Assembly: GCA_009996555.1 (NCBI GenBank)
Contig: JAACZX010000106.1
Coordinates: forward strand, 1-7,596
Length of the DNA: 7,596 nucleotides
Direction of reading: 5' to 3'
From: Chitinophagaceae bacterium
GTDB taxonomy: Bacteria > Bacteroidota > Bacteroidia > Chitinophagales > Chitinophagaceae
Positions 1 through 6,027 of this stretch are shown here, piece after piece (within the stretch, counting starts at the first letter, position 1; each line of letters starts with the position of its first letter). Under the pieces are notes generated by a model that saw only the letters and a list, made by a program, of their open reading frames with translations, made no database searches and was not told the origin of the DNA. A program made the translations under genes and the position numbers.

Positions 1-132
1 ATAATTCATGTGCGGTAATTCAATGAGTGGAAAATCAGCAACCAATATGGTTTTTTCAGTTGTACTGTCCTGTGTAAAAGCTGAAGTGCTGCATAACAAC
101 AAAAGGACTGCATAGGTTAATTTCAGATACAT
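1..132 (-). CDS. Secreted protein of unknown function, N-terminus only
   Basis: Only the first 44 codons are present; the gene runs off the left edge. The ATG is at 130-132 and the frame is open to base 1. The predicted N-terminus starts MYLKLTYAVLLLLCSTSAF and continues TQDSTTEK: one or two basic residues, a hydrophobic core at about residues 5-13, then small and polar residues, with probable signal peptidase I cleavage near residues 18-21. This points to export to the periplasm or outer membrane. A cysteine at residue 14 is followed by STS rather than a convincing lipobox, so a lipoprotein is less likely. Too little mature sequence is present to name a family. It lies downstream of and in line with the response regulator gene, but a hairpin and a candidate promoter between them suggest separate transcription. 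It could be a target of that regulator, which is inference only. Confidence 0.6.
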   Translation of the reverse strand, partial: MYLKLTYAVLLLLCSTSAFTQDSTTEKTILVADFPLIELPHMNY

Positions 133-157
133 AATAAGGTTTTGATGATAAGTTGTT

Positions 158-165
158 CAAACATA
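158..165 (-). promoter_or_regulatory. Candidate -7 promoter box for the left-edge secreted gene
   Basis: Read on the minus strand this is TATGTTTG, an exact match to the Bacteroidota -7 consensus TAnnTTTG. It would place transcription start near 150, with a leader of roughly 20 bases before the ATG at 132. No good TTG -33 element lies at the usual 19-20 bp, so the promoter may be weak or activator-dependent. Confidence 0.35.
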
Positions 166-170
166 CCATT

Positions 171-197
171 TGTTACAAACCTCCGCTACCTGTAACA
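171..197. repeat. Pair of TGTNACA dyads upstream of the secreted gene
   Basis: TGTTACA (171-177) and TGTAACA (191-197) are reverse complements of each other and each is itself a dyad around a central base. Their centres are 20 bp apart, about two helical turns. The second lies inside a longer 11-bp dyad, CCTGT-A-ACAGG (189-199). They occupy the -15 to -40 region of the candidate promoter at 158-165, where a regulator could bind. Function is inferred from position only. Confidence 0.3.
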
Positions 198-207
198 GGA
201 TGAATTG

Positions 208-233
208 TATAAACAGCTTACGAGCCGTTTATA
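208..233 (-). terminator. Hairpin after the response regulator gene, possible terminator
   Basis: Outer arms TATAAAC (208-214) and GTTTATA (227-233) pair perfectly. Inside them GCT and AGC pair around a four-base loop. In minus-strand RNA the remaining opposed bases form a G-U wobble, giving a continuous 11-bp stem; in plus-strand RNA they would be an A-C mismatch. This favours a structure made in the minus-strand transcript, 34 bases after the regulator stop codon. The stem is AT-rich at its base and is not followed by a clear run of U, so termination is uncertain. It could instead stabilise a 3' end or attenuate readthrough into the next gene. Confidence 0.4.
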
Positions 234-266
234 TTAGTTGATGAGCTGTAAACTGACTTTGAACAA

Positions 267-899
267 TTACAGGAGTTTATCTTTAAAAGCTTTTGCTACT
301 GCTTCGCTTTTCGAATTCACGTGCAGCTTCTCGTAAATCTTTTTAATGTGGCTGCGTACAGTATCGATGGAGATGAACATTTCGGAAGCGATCATTTTAT
401 AGCTGAAGCCATCCACCAGCAATTGCAACACCTGCTTTTCCCGATCGCTGAGGTTATAGTTTTCATTTTGCGATGCATTGATCTGCGAAAACATTTTCAG
501 CACCTGTGTGGCAATAGATGCTGTCATAGGTGCACCACCACTTGCAGCTTCCTGGATGTATTCCAGCAATTTGGCAGGTGCTGTTTTTTTAAGGATGTAA
601 CCATTTGCTCCGTTGCGGATGGCATCAAACACATTCTTATTATCATCAAACACCGTGAGCATTAAAATTTTTACATCACTGTTTACTGCACGCACTCTCT
701 TTAATCCTTCAATACCATTTGTGCCGGGCATATCAATATCCATCAGCACCACATCTGGTTTCCATGCCTCCACTTCATCCGCTACATTGTCGCAGTTTTT
801 GTAAGCAGCCAATACAGTAAATCCATCGCTCCCGTCAATCAGCATCGTCAATCCCTCACGTAACTGCGGATTATCCTCGTACAGCATTACTTTAATCAT
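267..899 (-). CDS. NarL/LuxR-type two-component response regulator
   Basis: This 210-residue protein has the standard length and layout of NarL/FixJ-family regulators. The receiver domain (about 1-120) shows the acidic pair E8-D9, the phosphoacceptor D54 in VVLMDIDMPG, the switch threonine T82 and the conserved lysine K104. After a linker of about 30 residues, a LuxR-type helix-turn-helix spans about 149-205, with the typical LSDREKQVL start and recognition helix around SIDTVRSHIKKIYEKL. It should act in the cytoplasm as a phosphorylation-dependent DNA-binding dimer. The likely partner is the HisKA_3 kinase encoded at 2084-5152, the kinase class that typically pairs with NarL-type regulators. 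The acyltransferase gene lies between them. A well-spaced promoter at 916-945 suggests the regulator can be transcribed apart from the kinase and acyltransferase. Its target genes are unknown; the left-edge secreted gene and its own operon are candidates. Confidence 0.95.
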   Translation of the reverse strand: MIKVMLYEDNPQLREGLTMLIDGSDGFTVLAAYKNCDNVADEVEAWKPDVVLMDIDMPGTNGIEGLKRVRAVNSDVKILMLTVFDDNKNVFDAIRNGANGYILKKTAPAKLLEYIQEAASGGAPMTASIATQVLKMFSQINASQNENYNLSDREKQVLQLLVDGFSYKMIASEMFISIDTVRSHIKKIYEKLHVNSKSEAVAKAFKDKLL

Positions 900-915
900 A
901 TTGATTGTGTTTATA

Positions 916-945
916 CAAAATTAACAAATGCTTATATGCCGCCAA
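916..945 (-). promoter_or_regulatory. Bacteroidota-type promoter of the response regulator gene
   Basis: On the minus strand the -33 element TTG (943-945) is followed after exactly 19 bp by TAATTTTG (916-923), matching TAnnTTTG. Transcription would start near 909, leaving a leader of about 10 bases before the ATG at 899. It lies wholly in the 68-bp gap after the acyltransferase stop codon. Confidence 0.55.
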
Positions 946-946
946 T

Positions 947-960
947 CACATAAACATGTG
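947..960. repeat. Inverted repeat CACAT-N4-ATGTG, candidate operator
   Basis: A perfect 5-bp inverted repeat with a 4-bp spacer sits directly upstream of the -33 element of the response regulator promoter, about 44 bp upstream of the expected transcription start. The same arms and spacing recur upstream of the kinase gene at 5217-5230. The position suits an activator or autoregulator site. The binding protein is not known; the NarL-type regulator encoded next to it is the obvious candidate. Confidence 0.4.
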
Positions 961-968
961 CTCTTCCA

Positions 969-2078
969 TCAAAAACCACGGCCGCCTGTCATTGCCATGT
1001 ACGCTTTTGGTACAAATTTTCGCAACACTGTTCCCACTACAATACAAAAACAAAGCACCAGCAACGGCACCAGTAAAAAACAAAGCAACCTGTACATTGG
1101 CATCAACGATGTATTCATGACTGCCCATTTCATTACATAAGGCAACAAAGGCACATGCATGCCGAAAATGAAAAACGAAAAACCACTGGCATAATTGAAC
1201 CATGGTTTGCTCACACACCAGTGGATGATTTTATCGGCACCAAACCACATTGCCATGATACCTGCCACCACCGCCACCTGGTGAATAATAATAAGCGGTG
1301 CCCATGAAGCCCAACCTGTTGCTTCAAACTCAAATGCCATGAATGTTTTTATAATGCAAAGGCCAATGAAAAGGATGAGTGCCCAGCCAAGACTAAACCA
1401 CTTGGGTTCTTTTTCAATATCAATATTCTGTTTCTGAATCCACACACCAAGCGAAAAGAAAAACAATCCTCTGAAATCAAAAAGAGGGATTTGTATGACT
1501 GTTACAAAAAACAACAGGAATGTAAGCGGCAGCCAGATGTATGGAATTTTTGTCACCAGCCAGCGGATACACGGATAAGCAAGATTAAAAAAGAACAATG
1601 CAACAATAAACCACAACTGGTAAGAAACCGGTGCAAGTACAAAACGTTCCAGCATGCCGGCCCATCCTATTTCAGCATAAGGACGATTATCGTTCAACTG
1701 ATCAAGTGCTGCTGCGGTAACCACTTTAGCTGTATAGGGAAACTGCTGTAACAAAAATGTAAGCAGCAACCCAAATGCACTCCAGATAAAATACGGAACA
1801 ATGAGTGTACGAAACCTTTTCTTTACCTGTTGCCCGTAAGGACGATGATCGTACGTGGCATATAAATAACCGGAAATAATAAACAGCATGGGAATGCGGA
1901 AACGCAACAACCCGTTTGAAATAAAATATTCAAAGAAGGTAGTAAATGTAAGAGGTTCCGATACTGTACTGAAGGGAGCAAGGTAGGTAACGTTTAAATT
2001 ATACCCATGCACATACGCCAGCAGTGCAATGCACACAAACGTAAAAAATCTGAATTTCTGACTGAGTGAACGGGTCAT
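969..2078 (-). CDS. Membrane acyltransferase, acyltransferase-3 family
   Basis: This 369-residue polytopic inner-membrane protein has about ten hydrophobic segments, the size and layout of acyltransferase-3 (OafA-like) enzymes. These move acetyl or other acyl groups onto extracytoplasmic sugars, polysaccharide or lipids. Family features visible are a histidine at the end of the first membrane segment (H24 in AYVHGYN), the RIPMLFIISGYL block with R61 early in the second segment, a QLWF motif at about 153-156, and H308 in the late GMHVP block. In many family members an arginine lies eleven residues before the first histidine; here that place holds T13. The start lies 5 bp after the kinase stop codon, so the two are surely co-transcribed and perhaps translationally coupled. 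It may modify a cell-envelope glycan under control of the flanking two-component system, which is inference. The substrate cannot be read from the sequence. Confidence 0.85.
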   Translation of the reverse strand: MTRSLSQKFRFFTFVCIALLAYVHGYNLNVTYLAPFSTVSEPLTFTTFFEYFISNGLLRFRIPMLFIISGYLYATYDHRPYGQQVKKRFRTLIVPYFIWSAFGLLLTFLLQQFPYTAKVVTAAALDQLNDNRPYAEIGWAGMLERFVLAPVSYQLWFIVALFFFNLAYPCIRWLVTKIPYIWLPLTFLLFFVTVIQIPLFDFRGLFFFSLGVWIQKQNIDIEKEPKWFSLGWALILFIGLCIIKTFMAFEFEATGWASWAPLIIIHQVAVVAGIMAMWFGADKIIHWCVSKPWFNYASGFSFFIFGMHVPLLPYVMKWAVMNTSLMPMYRLLCFLLVPLLVLCFCIVVGTVLRKFVPKAYMAMTGGRGF

Positions 2079-2083
2079 CTTTA

Positions 2084-5000
2084 TTAATTAAGTGGAACAG
2101 TTAACCGCACTTCTGTACCCTCTCCTTCTTTTGACAGCAGCAGAAGTTTGCCTCTTAATGCATCGGAACGTTTTTGCATATTGCCAAGTCCGTTACCACT
2201 GTCGGCTGTCTTCACATCAAATCCAACTCCATTATCTTTTACCAGCAGTACAAGTGTGCGGTGTTCAACAAATACATGCACAGTTGCTTTTGTACATTTT
2301 GAATACTTGGCAGCATTGTTCACCGCTTCTTTAAAAATGAGGAAGAAGTCACGCCTTCCTTCCATATCGATCTTTGCATCATTTACTTCCTCTCCTGCTT
2401 TAAATTCCAGTTCAATATCTTTTGCTTCAAATACATTGGTTGCAAACTCACGCATACGTGCCACAACTTTCTGCATGGTATCATTAGCCGGTTTAATGGC
2501 CCACACAATATCATCCATCGCCTCCATCATCCGCTGGCTGTTATCGCTGATCTTATTGATGTACTCAGCCGTTTTCATTGTATCTGTGTTCAGCTTTGCT
2601 TTTGCCATTGAGCTGAGGATGTTAATGGTACTTAGTGTGCTACCCATATCATCGTGCAGATCACGTGCTACCCTGTTCCGGATCTTCTCTACAGCAAAAT
2701 AGCGGTGCAAACGAAGACGGTGCATACTGTATGCCACCAATGCCACAATGAGCAACAGCAATGAAATAAACCATTTTGTTTGCCAGAATGGAGGCTTTAC
2801 AAAAATCTTAAGTGTGCTGATGTTTTTCGACATCAACCCATCAAGACTTTCTGCTTTTACCTGGAATGTATAATGACCGGGCGACATTGCTGTAAACGGT
2901 ACAGATAAACGGTCGGCCCTGATCCAGTCTTTATGCAAGCCTTCCATTTTATAATAATAGATAAACTTTTCCCTGTTCTTAAAATCAAGACAGGCAAAGC
3001 TGATCATAAAATTATTTTGATGCGGCTGTAATCTTACTTCAGGCAACTGTTGCAACGAGTCAAGCAACTGGTATTCGCTGCCCAATAGAAAATCAGTTAA
3101 AATTACATCGGGCGGAGGTGTGCTTCGTTTAAATGCATCGGGTTTAAAAAACAACAAACTGTTTATGCCGGTAAACATAAGATAGCCTTCACTGCAAATG
3201 AAATCGGCCTTATCTGCCGACTCGCCAAGCATCACACCATCCTTACGGCCATAGTTGGTGAATCGTTCTCGTTTATGATCATAACGTGCCAGTCCTTTAT
3301 CTGTAATGATCCACAGATAACCACTCCAATCAAGACGCAAACGTTTAATGGAGTTAGAAGGCAATCCATCACGACTGGTAACCTGCCGAACAGTTTTTGT
3401 TTTTGTATTGATGATATTCAACGCTTCTGTTGACGCATAGATAATACTGTCGTTCAGTTGTTCAAGATCTCTGCAGGTATTGGCAAACAACGCAGCATTA
3501 CTTTCATCAGCAGTATAATGTTGTTCAACTTTTCCGGTAGCGCCATTAATGGCATACACACCTTTATCATGTGTGGCAACCCATGCCCAACCTCTGCTGT
3601 CGATGAGTATTTTATAAATAATGGCCCCCACGCCAAGATCAAGAATGATCTTGTAATCCTTTCCATCGTATTTAACAATGCGGCCCGCCTGTGTTCCAAA
3701 CCATAAATTGTTTTGCTTGTCTTCAACAATGTAACGGATGGTGCGTTCATCAAATACCGGAGGACGCTGGTATTCCGTTTTTCCTGTTGCCGGATCATAG
3801 ATCATCATATAACCACTTTGGCAACCAATGAAAACCTTGCCCGTCTTTTTTTGCTGGCACATGCTCCACGTTAACTTGTAACCATTTTGTGCCACTGCAT
3901 CCATGCTGGGCATTGCTTTGTATAACGGTGTGGGATAAGGTTTGAAATTTTTGCTTAATGTAATAACGCCCTTTCCCCAGGTACTGAGCCAGTAATCGCC
4001 GTTCTGTAATTCAACAAGATCAGTTACACTGTAATAACCTGGTATATTCGACAGGTACATATTGATCACATCGGCCGAAAAAGAAGAAGTGTAATACAAA
4101 CCCTGGTCGGTAGCAATCCATAACACACCATCCCTGTCTTCATACAACTGGTTGACCGATCCGTACCTGATGCCGTAGTTATCTAGATACTGTGTGCGGT
4201 ACAACTGAAATCCTTTGTTCATTGCATTTTCGCCTTTTTCAAGAGCATAAAGATTTGCCAATCCGTAAATCCATAACGTGCCGTTACTGGTTTCATAAAA
4301 ACTCCGTAACTCGGCATAAGAAGTATTTACACCGTTCAACCCTGCCGTATCGTTAAGAGGATATTTCCCTGTTGCATCAAAGCAATAAAAATGCTGATCA
4401 TTTCCCCAGTTGAATACCCAATGCCTGCGTTCTTTATCAATATAAATGTCAGACACATTTTTTTGTACTGCATGATTGTTGAGCAATGCAAGATTGGCCG
4501 GGTTGTATAATCTGCTCCACATTTGTTTGGTTACTTCATCATACACACACAAGCCACTGTCTGAAACGATCCAGTATTGTTTCTTCGCTTTATCATGCAG
4601 TGCGTTGAAGGTAGCCTTCCAGTTTTTGGGTAAATTATTCAGCGGAGTATTTTCGGTAAATGCATCAAGCACTTTATCATACTTGAGAATTTTGCCATAG
4701 TGGTGAACATTCACGTATGTGTTTCCATAACTATCCTGCCACATTCTGAATTCGGAACGTGCGGGTAAAGGTTTTGCTGTTTTTAACGGCACCACACGGT
4801 ATGTATAAGTGGACGGATTAAAGATACCGACCTGATGAATGGAATAAGCCGCCAGCCACATGCTGCTGCTATCGGCACGCAATACCTGGTTTACTGCCAC
4901 ACTTGGCAGCGGATCGCCCTTTGTTCCATCCGGATCGAACGTAACAAATTTGCCACCATCAAAACGCTGCACACCATTGCTGCTGCCCACCCAGATAAAC

Positions 5001-5152
5001 CCCCGGCTATCCTGGTAAATACTGTAAATTACATTCGATTGAAGACCGAGACCGTCTTCTGTAGTGATCCTGTTAAATGCATAAGAAAAACGCTGTGCCT
5101 GCAGTGTGAGCACAGATAAACAGAAAAAAACAAACAATACAACTATTCTCAT
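2084..5152 (-). CDS. Periplasmic-propeller sensor histidine kinase (HisKA_3 type)
   Basis: This large inner-membrane sensor has 1022 residues from the chosen start. Residues 1-20 form a signal peptide ending LQAQ. From about 30 to 700 are two-component-propeller repeats, seen as recurring blocks such as GFIWVGSSNGVQRFDG, GVLWIATDQGLYY, NNLWFGTQAGRIVKYDG and GYLWIITDKGLARYD. A Y_Y_Y domain follows (about 732-794), then one membrane helix (about 794-813). The cytoplasmic part has a HisKA_3 dimerisation domain with phosphorylated H833 in RDLHDDMGS, then an HATPase domain with N-box KEAVNNAAKY (N945, N946) and G-boxes DNGVG (D973) and GNGLGNM. It has no fused receiver or DNA-binding domain, so it needs a separate regulator, probably the one at 267-899. 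An in-frame ATG at 5180-5182 would add ten residues (MFTFDEVTIR) before the signal peptide. I prefer 5152 because it starts exactly at the signal peptide and a -7 promoter box overlaps the longer version. The ligand is unknown. Confidence 0.95.
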   Translation of the reverse strand: MRIVVLFVFFCLSVLTLQAQRFSYAFNRITTEDGLGLQSNVIYSIYQDSRGFIWVGSSNGVQRFDGGKFVTFDPDGTKGDPLPSVAVNQVLRADSSSMWLAAYSIHQVGIFNPSTYTYRVVPLKTAKPLPARSEFRMWQDSYGNTYVNVHHYGKILKYDKVLDAFTENTPLNNLPKNWKATFNALHDKAKKQYWIVSDSGLCVYDEVTKQMWSRLYNPANLALLNNHAVQKNVSDIYIDKERRHWVFNWGNDQHFYCFDATGKYPLNDTAGLNGVNTSYAELRSFYETSNGTLWIYGLANLYALEKGENAMNKGFQLYRTQYLDNYGIRYGSVNQLYEDRDGVLWIATDQGLYYTSSFSADVINMYLSNIPGYYSVTDLVELQNGDYWLSTWGKGVITLSKNFKPYPTPLYKAMPSMDAVAQNGYKLTWSMCQQKKTGKVFIGCQSGYMMIYDPATGKTEYQRPPVFDERTIRYIVEDKQNNLWFGTQAGRIVKYDGKDYKIILDLGVGAIIYKILIDSRGWAWVATHDKGVYAINGATGKVEQHYTADESNAALFANTCRDLEQLNDSIIYASTEALNIINTKTKTVRQVTSRDGLPSNSIKRLRLDWSGYLWIITDKGLARYDHKRERFTNYGRKDGVMLGESADKADFICSEGYLMFTGINSLLFFKPDAFKRSTPPPDVILTDFLLGSEYQLLDSLQQLPEVRLQPHQNNFMISFACLDFKNREKFIYYYKMEGLHKDWIRADRLSVPFTAMSPGHYTFQVKAESLDGLMSKNISTLKIFVKPPFWQTKWFISLLLLIVALVAYSMHRLRLHRYFAVEKIRNRVARDLHDDMGSTLSTINILSSMAKAKLNTDTMKTAEYINKISDNSQRMMEAMDDIVWAIKPANDTMQKVVARMREFATNVFEAKDIELEFKAGEEVNDAKIDMEGRRDFFLIFKEAVNNAAKYSKCTKATVHVFVEHRTLVLLVKDNGVGFDVKTADSGNGLGNMQKRSDALRGKLLLLSKEGEGTEVRLTVPLN

Positions 5153-5169
5153 GCGGATGGTTACTTCAT

Positions 5170-5177
5170 CAAATGTA
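5170..5177 (-). promoter_or_regulatory. Candidate -7 box of the kinase-acyltransferase operon
   Basis: The minus strand reads TACATTTG, an exact TAnnTTTG match ending 17 bp before the preferred ATG at 5152. Expected transcription start is near 5163, giving a short leader much like that of the response regulator gene. It would exclude the upstream ATG at 5182 from the mRNA. No TTG lies at the usual spacing upstream (the nearest is only 11 bp away), so activation by a bound regulator is plausible. Confidence 0.4.
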
Positions 5178-5216
5178 AACAACCGCTACAATATTCGGCC
5201 TGCTCTTGTACAAAAC

Positions 5217-5243
5217 CACATGATTATGTGATGAGCTGCACAT
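5217..5243. repeat. Inverted repeat CACAT-N4-ATGTG plus a third half-site, candidate operator
   Basis: CACAT (5217-5221) and ATGTG (5226-5230) form the same dyad as at 947-960. A third half-site CACAT (5239-5243) makes a second inverted pair with 5226-5230 across 8 bp. The cluster is centred about 60-70 bp upstream of the expected kinase transcription start, within the divergent intergenic region of about 250 bp. It could control the kinase operon, the divergent secreted gene, or both. Confidence 0.4.
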
Positions 5244-5326
5244 AACCTCCCTAAAACGCAGCTGCAACAAGCATTTCACTGCATACAAGCAAAGCATCGG
5301 CTTCTCATTTCAACATGTTTATGCGA

Positions 5327-5357
5327 TTGACTTTCACTTTCACACTTCGCATCTTTG
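5327..5357 (+). promoter_or_regulatory. Candidate promoter of the GIN-domain gene
   Basis: TTG (5327-5329), a 20-bp spacer and CATCTTTG (5350-5357) resemble the Bacteroidota promoter with one mismatch at the first base of TAnnTTTG. Transcription would start near 5363, leaving a leader of about 45 bases. It points away from the kinase promoter, so the two genes are divergently transcribed. Confidence 0.45.
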
Positions 5358-5408
5358 TATTGTTAAACAAATCATCAAAATGGCTGCAAAGCCACAAACC
5401 TTATTATC

Positions 5409-5891
5409 ATGAAACAATTATTCATCCTGTTCATCGGCCTGTTTACAGCTGCCACAGCTGTAAACGCCGGTGTAATTACAAGAGAACTTCCGGTTGCAAA
5501 TGCCTTCTATAACCTTGAAGTGAGCCACGAAATTGCAGTGATCCTTACTGAAAGTGCAGAAACAACCATCCGTATTGCCGGCGAAGAAAAAGATGCAGAA
5601 GCTGTAGTGATAGATCAGGCAAAAGGGAAAGTACGCCTGTTGAGCAAGAAGGGTTCGCTTAAAAACAAAGTGACTGTTTTTATTCCAATTCATAATCTGC
5701 GTAAGCTAACCATCAAGGGCGCTTCTTATGTTCGCAGCAATGGTAATATTCAATCAGAAAAACTGCTGGTAACAGTTGCGGGTGAAGCACAGGTAGAGAT
5801 CAATAACATTGGCAACATTGTATTTATGGCCGACGAAGACATTGACCTGGAGTTTAAAAAATGGAACACCAGACTATTAGGTAAAGAGTAA
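5409..5891 (+). CDS. Small secreted GIN-domain (DUF2807-like) protein
   Basis: This 160-residue protein has a clear signal peptide (residues 1-20, ending TAVNA before G21), so it is exported. The mature part looks like a DUF2807/GIN domain, the putative autotransporter-adhesin-head fold common in Bacteroidota. It has an opening F..LEVSHEIAVILTES strand pattern (about 33-50), GKVRLLSKKG (73-82), KVTVFIP (87-93), LRKLTIKGASYVRSNG (97-112) and repeated beta-strand periodicity to about 148. Typical GIN proteins are around 200 residues or more, so this is a short version with perhaps fewer beta-helix turns; the C-terminus (FKKWNTRLLGKE) ends abruptly but shows no frameshift. The biochemical role of the family is poorly established, and surface or periplasmic structural functions are usually proposed. 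The gene is divergent from the kinase operon and followed at 136 bp by another small exported-protein gene with its own likely promoter. Confidence 0.8.
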   Translation: MKQLFILFIGLFTAATAVNAGVITRELPVANAFYNLEVSHEIAVILTESAETTIRIAGEEKDAEAVVIDQAKGKVRLLSKKGSLKNKVTVFIPIHNLRKLTIKGASYVRSNGNIQSEKLLVTVAGEAQVEINNIGNIVFMADEDIDLEFKKWNTRLLGKE

Positions 5892-5960
5892 GCAACAACT
5901 GAACGGTTTATCTGCAGTTTACTACAGTTCACTCACTGATAACCGCTGTTCACTTACTTC

Positions 5961-6000
5961 TGTTATAACACGGTAAAAACACAGTTTATATTTGCTGTGT
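5961..6000 (+). promoter_or_regulatory. Candidate promoter with two dyads before the 95-residue gene
   Basis: TATATTTG (5987-5994) matches TAnnTTTG exactly and would start transcription near 6001, 27 bases before the ATG. It is enclosed by a perfect 6-bp inverted repeat, ACACAG (5979-5984) and CTGTGT (5995-6000). The expected -33 position falls on a perfect 10-bp palindrome, TGTTATAACA (5961-5970), with no standard TTG. The arrangement suggests a regulated promoter; the regulator is unknown. Confidence 0.4.
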
Positions 6001-6027
6001 GATTCATTGATCACAAAACAAGACAAC

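Noticed and set aside
246..272. CTGTAA/TTACAG inverted repeat overlapping the regulator stop codon
   Set aside because: Only 6 bp with a 15-base loop and overlapping coding sequence; the hairpin at 208-233 is a much better candidate for the transcript end.
946..1218. 90-codon minus-strand frame overlapping the 3' end of the acyltransferase
   Set aside because: It is another frame of a well-supported membrane protein gene, with no start context or family resemblance.
2148..2702. 184-codon plus-strand frame opposite the kinase catalytic region
   Set aside because: It is antisense to the HisKA_3/HATPase coding sequence; its Ser/Ile/Leu-rich translation is what the reverse strand of that gene gives.
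239..5239. Shared 10-mer TGATGAGCTG near 239 and near 5230
   Set aside because: About thirty 10-base coincidences are expected in a window of this size, and the word is not symmetric or placed alike relative to promoters.
5418..5693. Open frame of 91 codons on the minus strand opposite the GIN-domain gene
   Set aside because: It is antisense to a gene with a clear signal peptide and family pattern; its translation is Cys/Phe/His-rich with no domain and no promoter.
5992..6027. Upstream TTG start that would lengthen the 95-residue protein by 12 residues
   Set aside because: The TTG lies inside the candidate -7 box, and the extension would put acidic and polar residues before the MKK-hydrophobic N-terminus.
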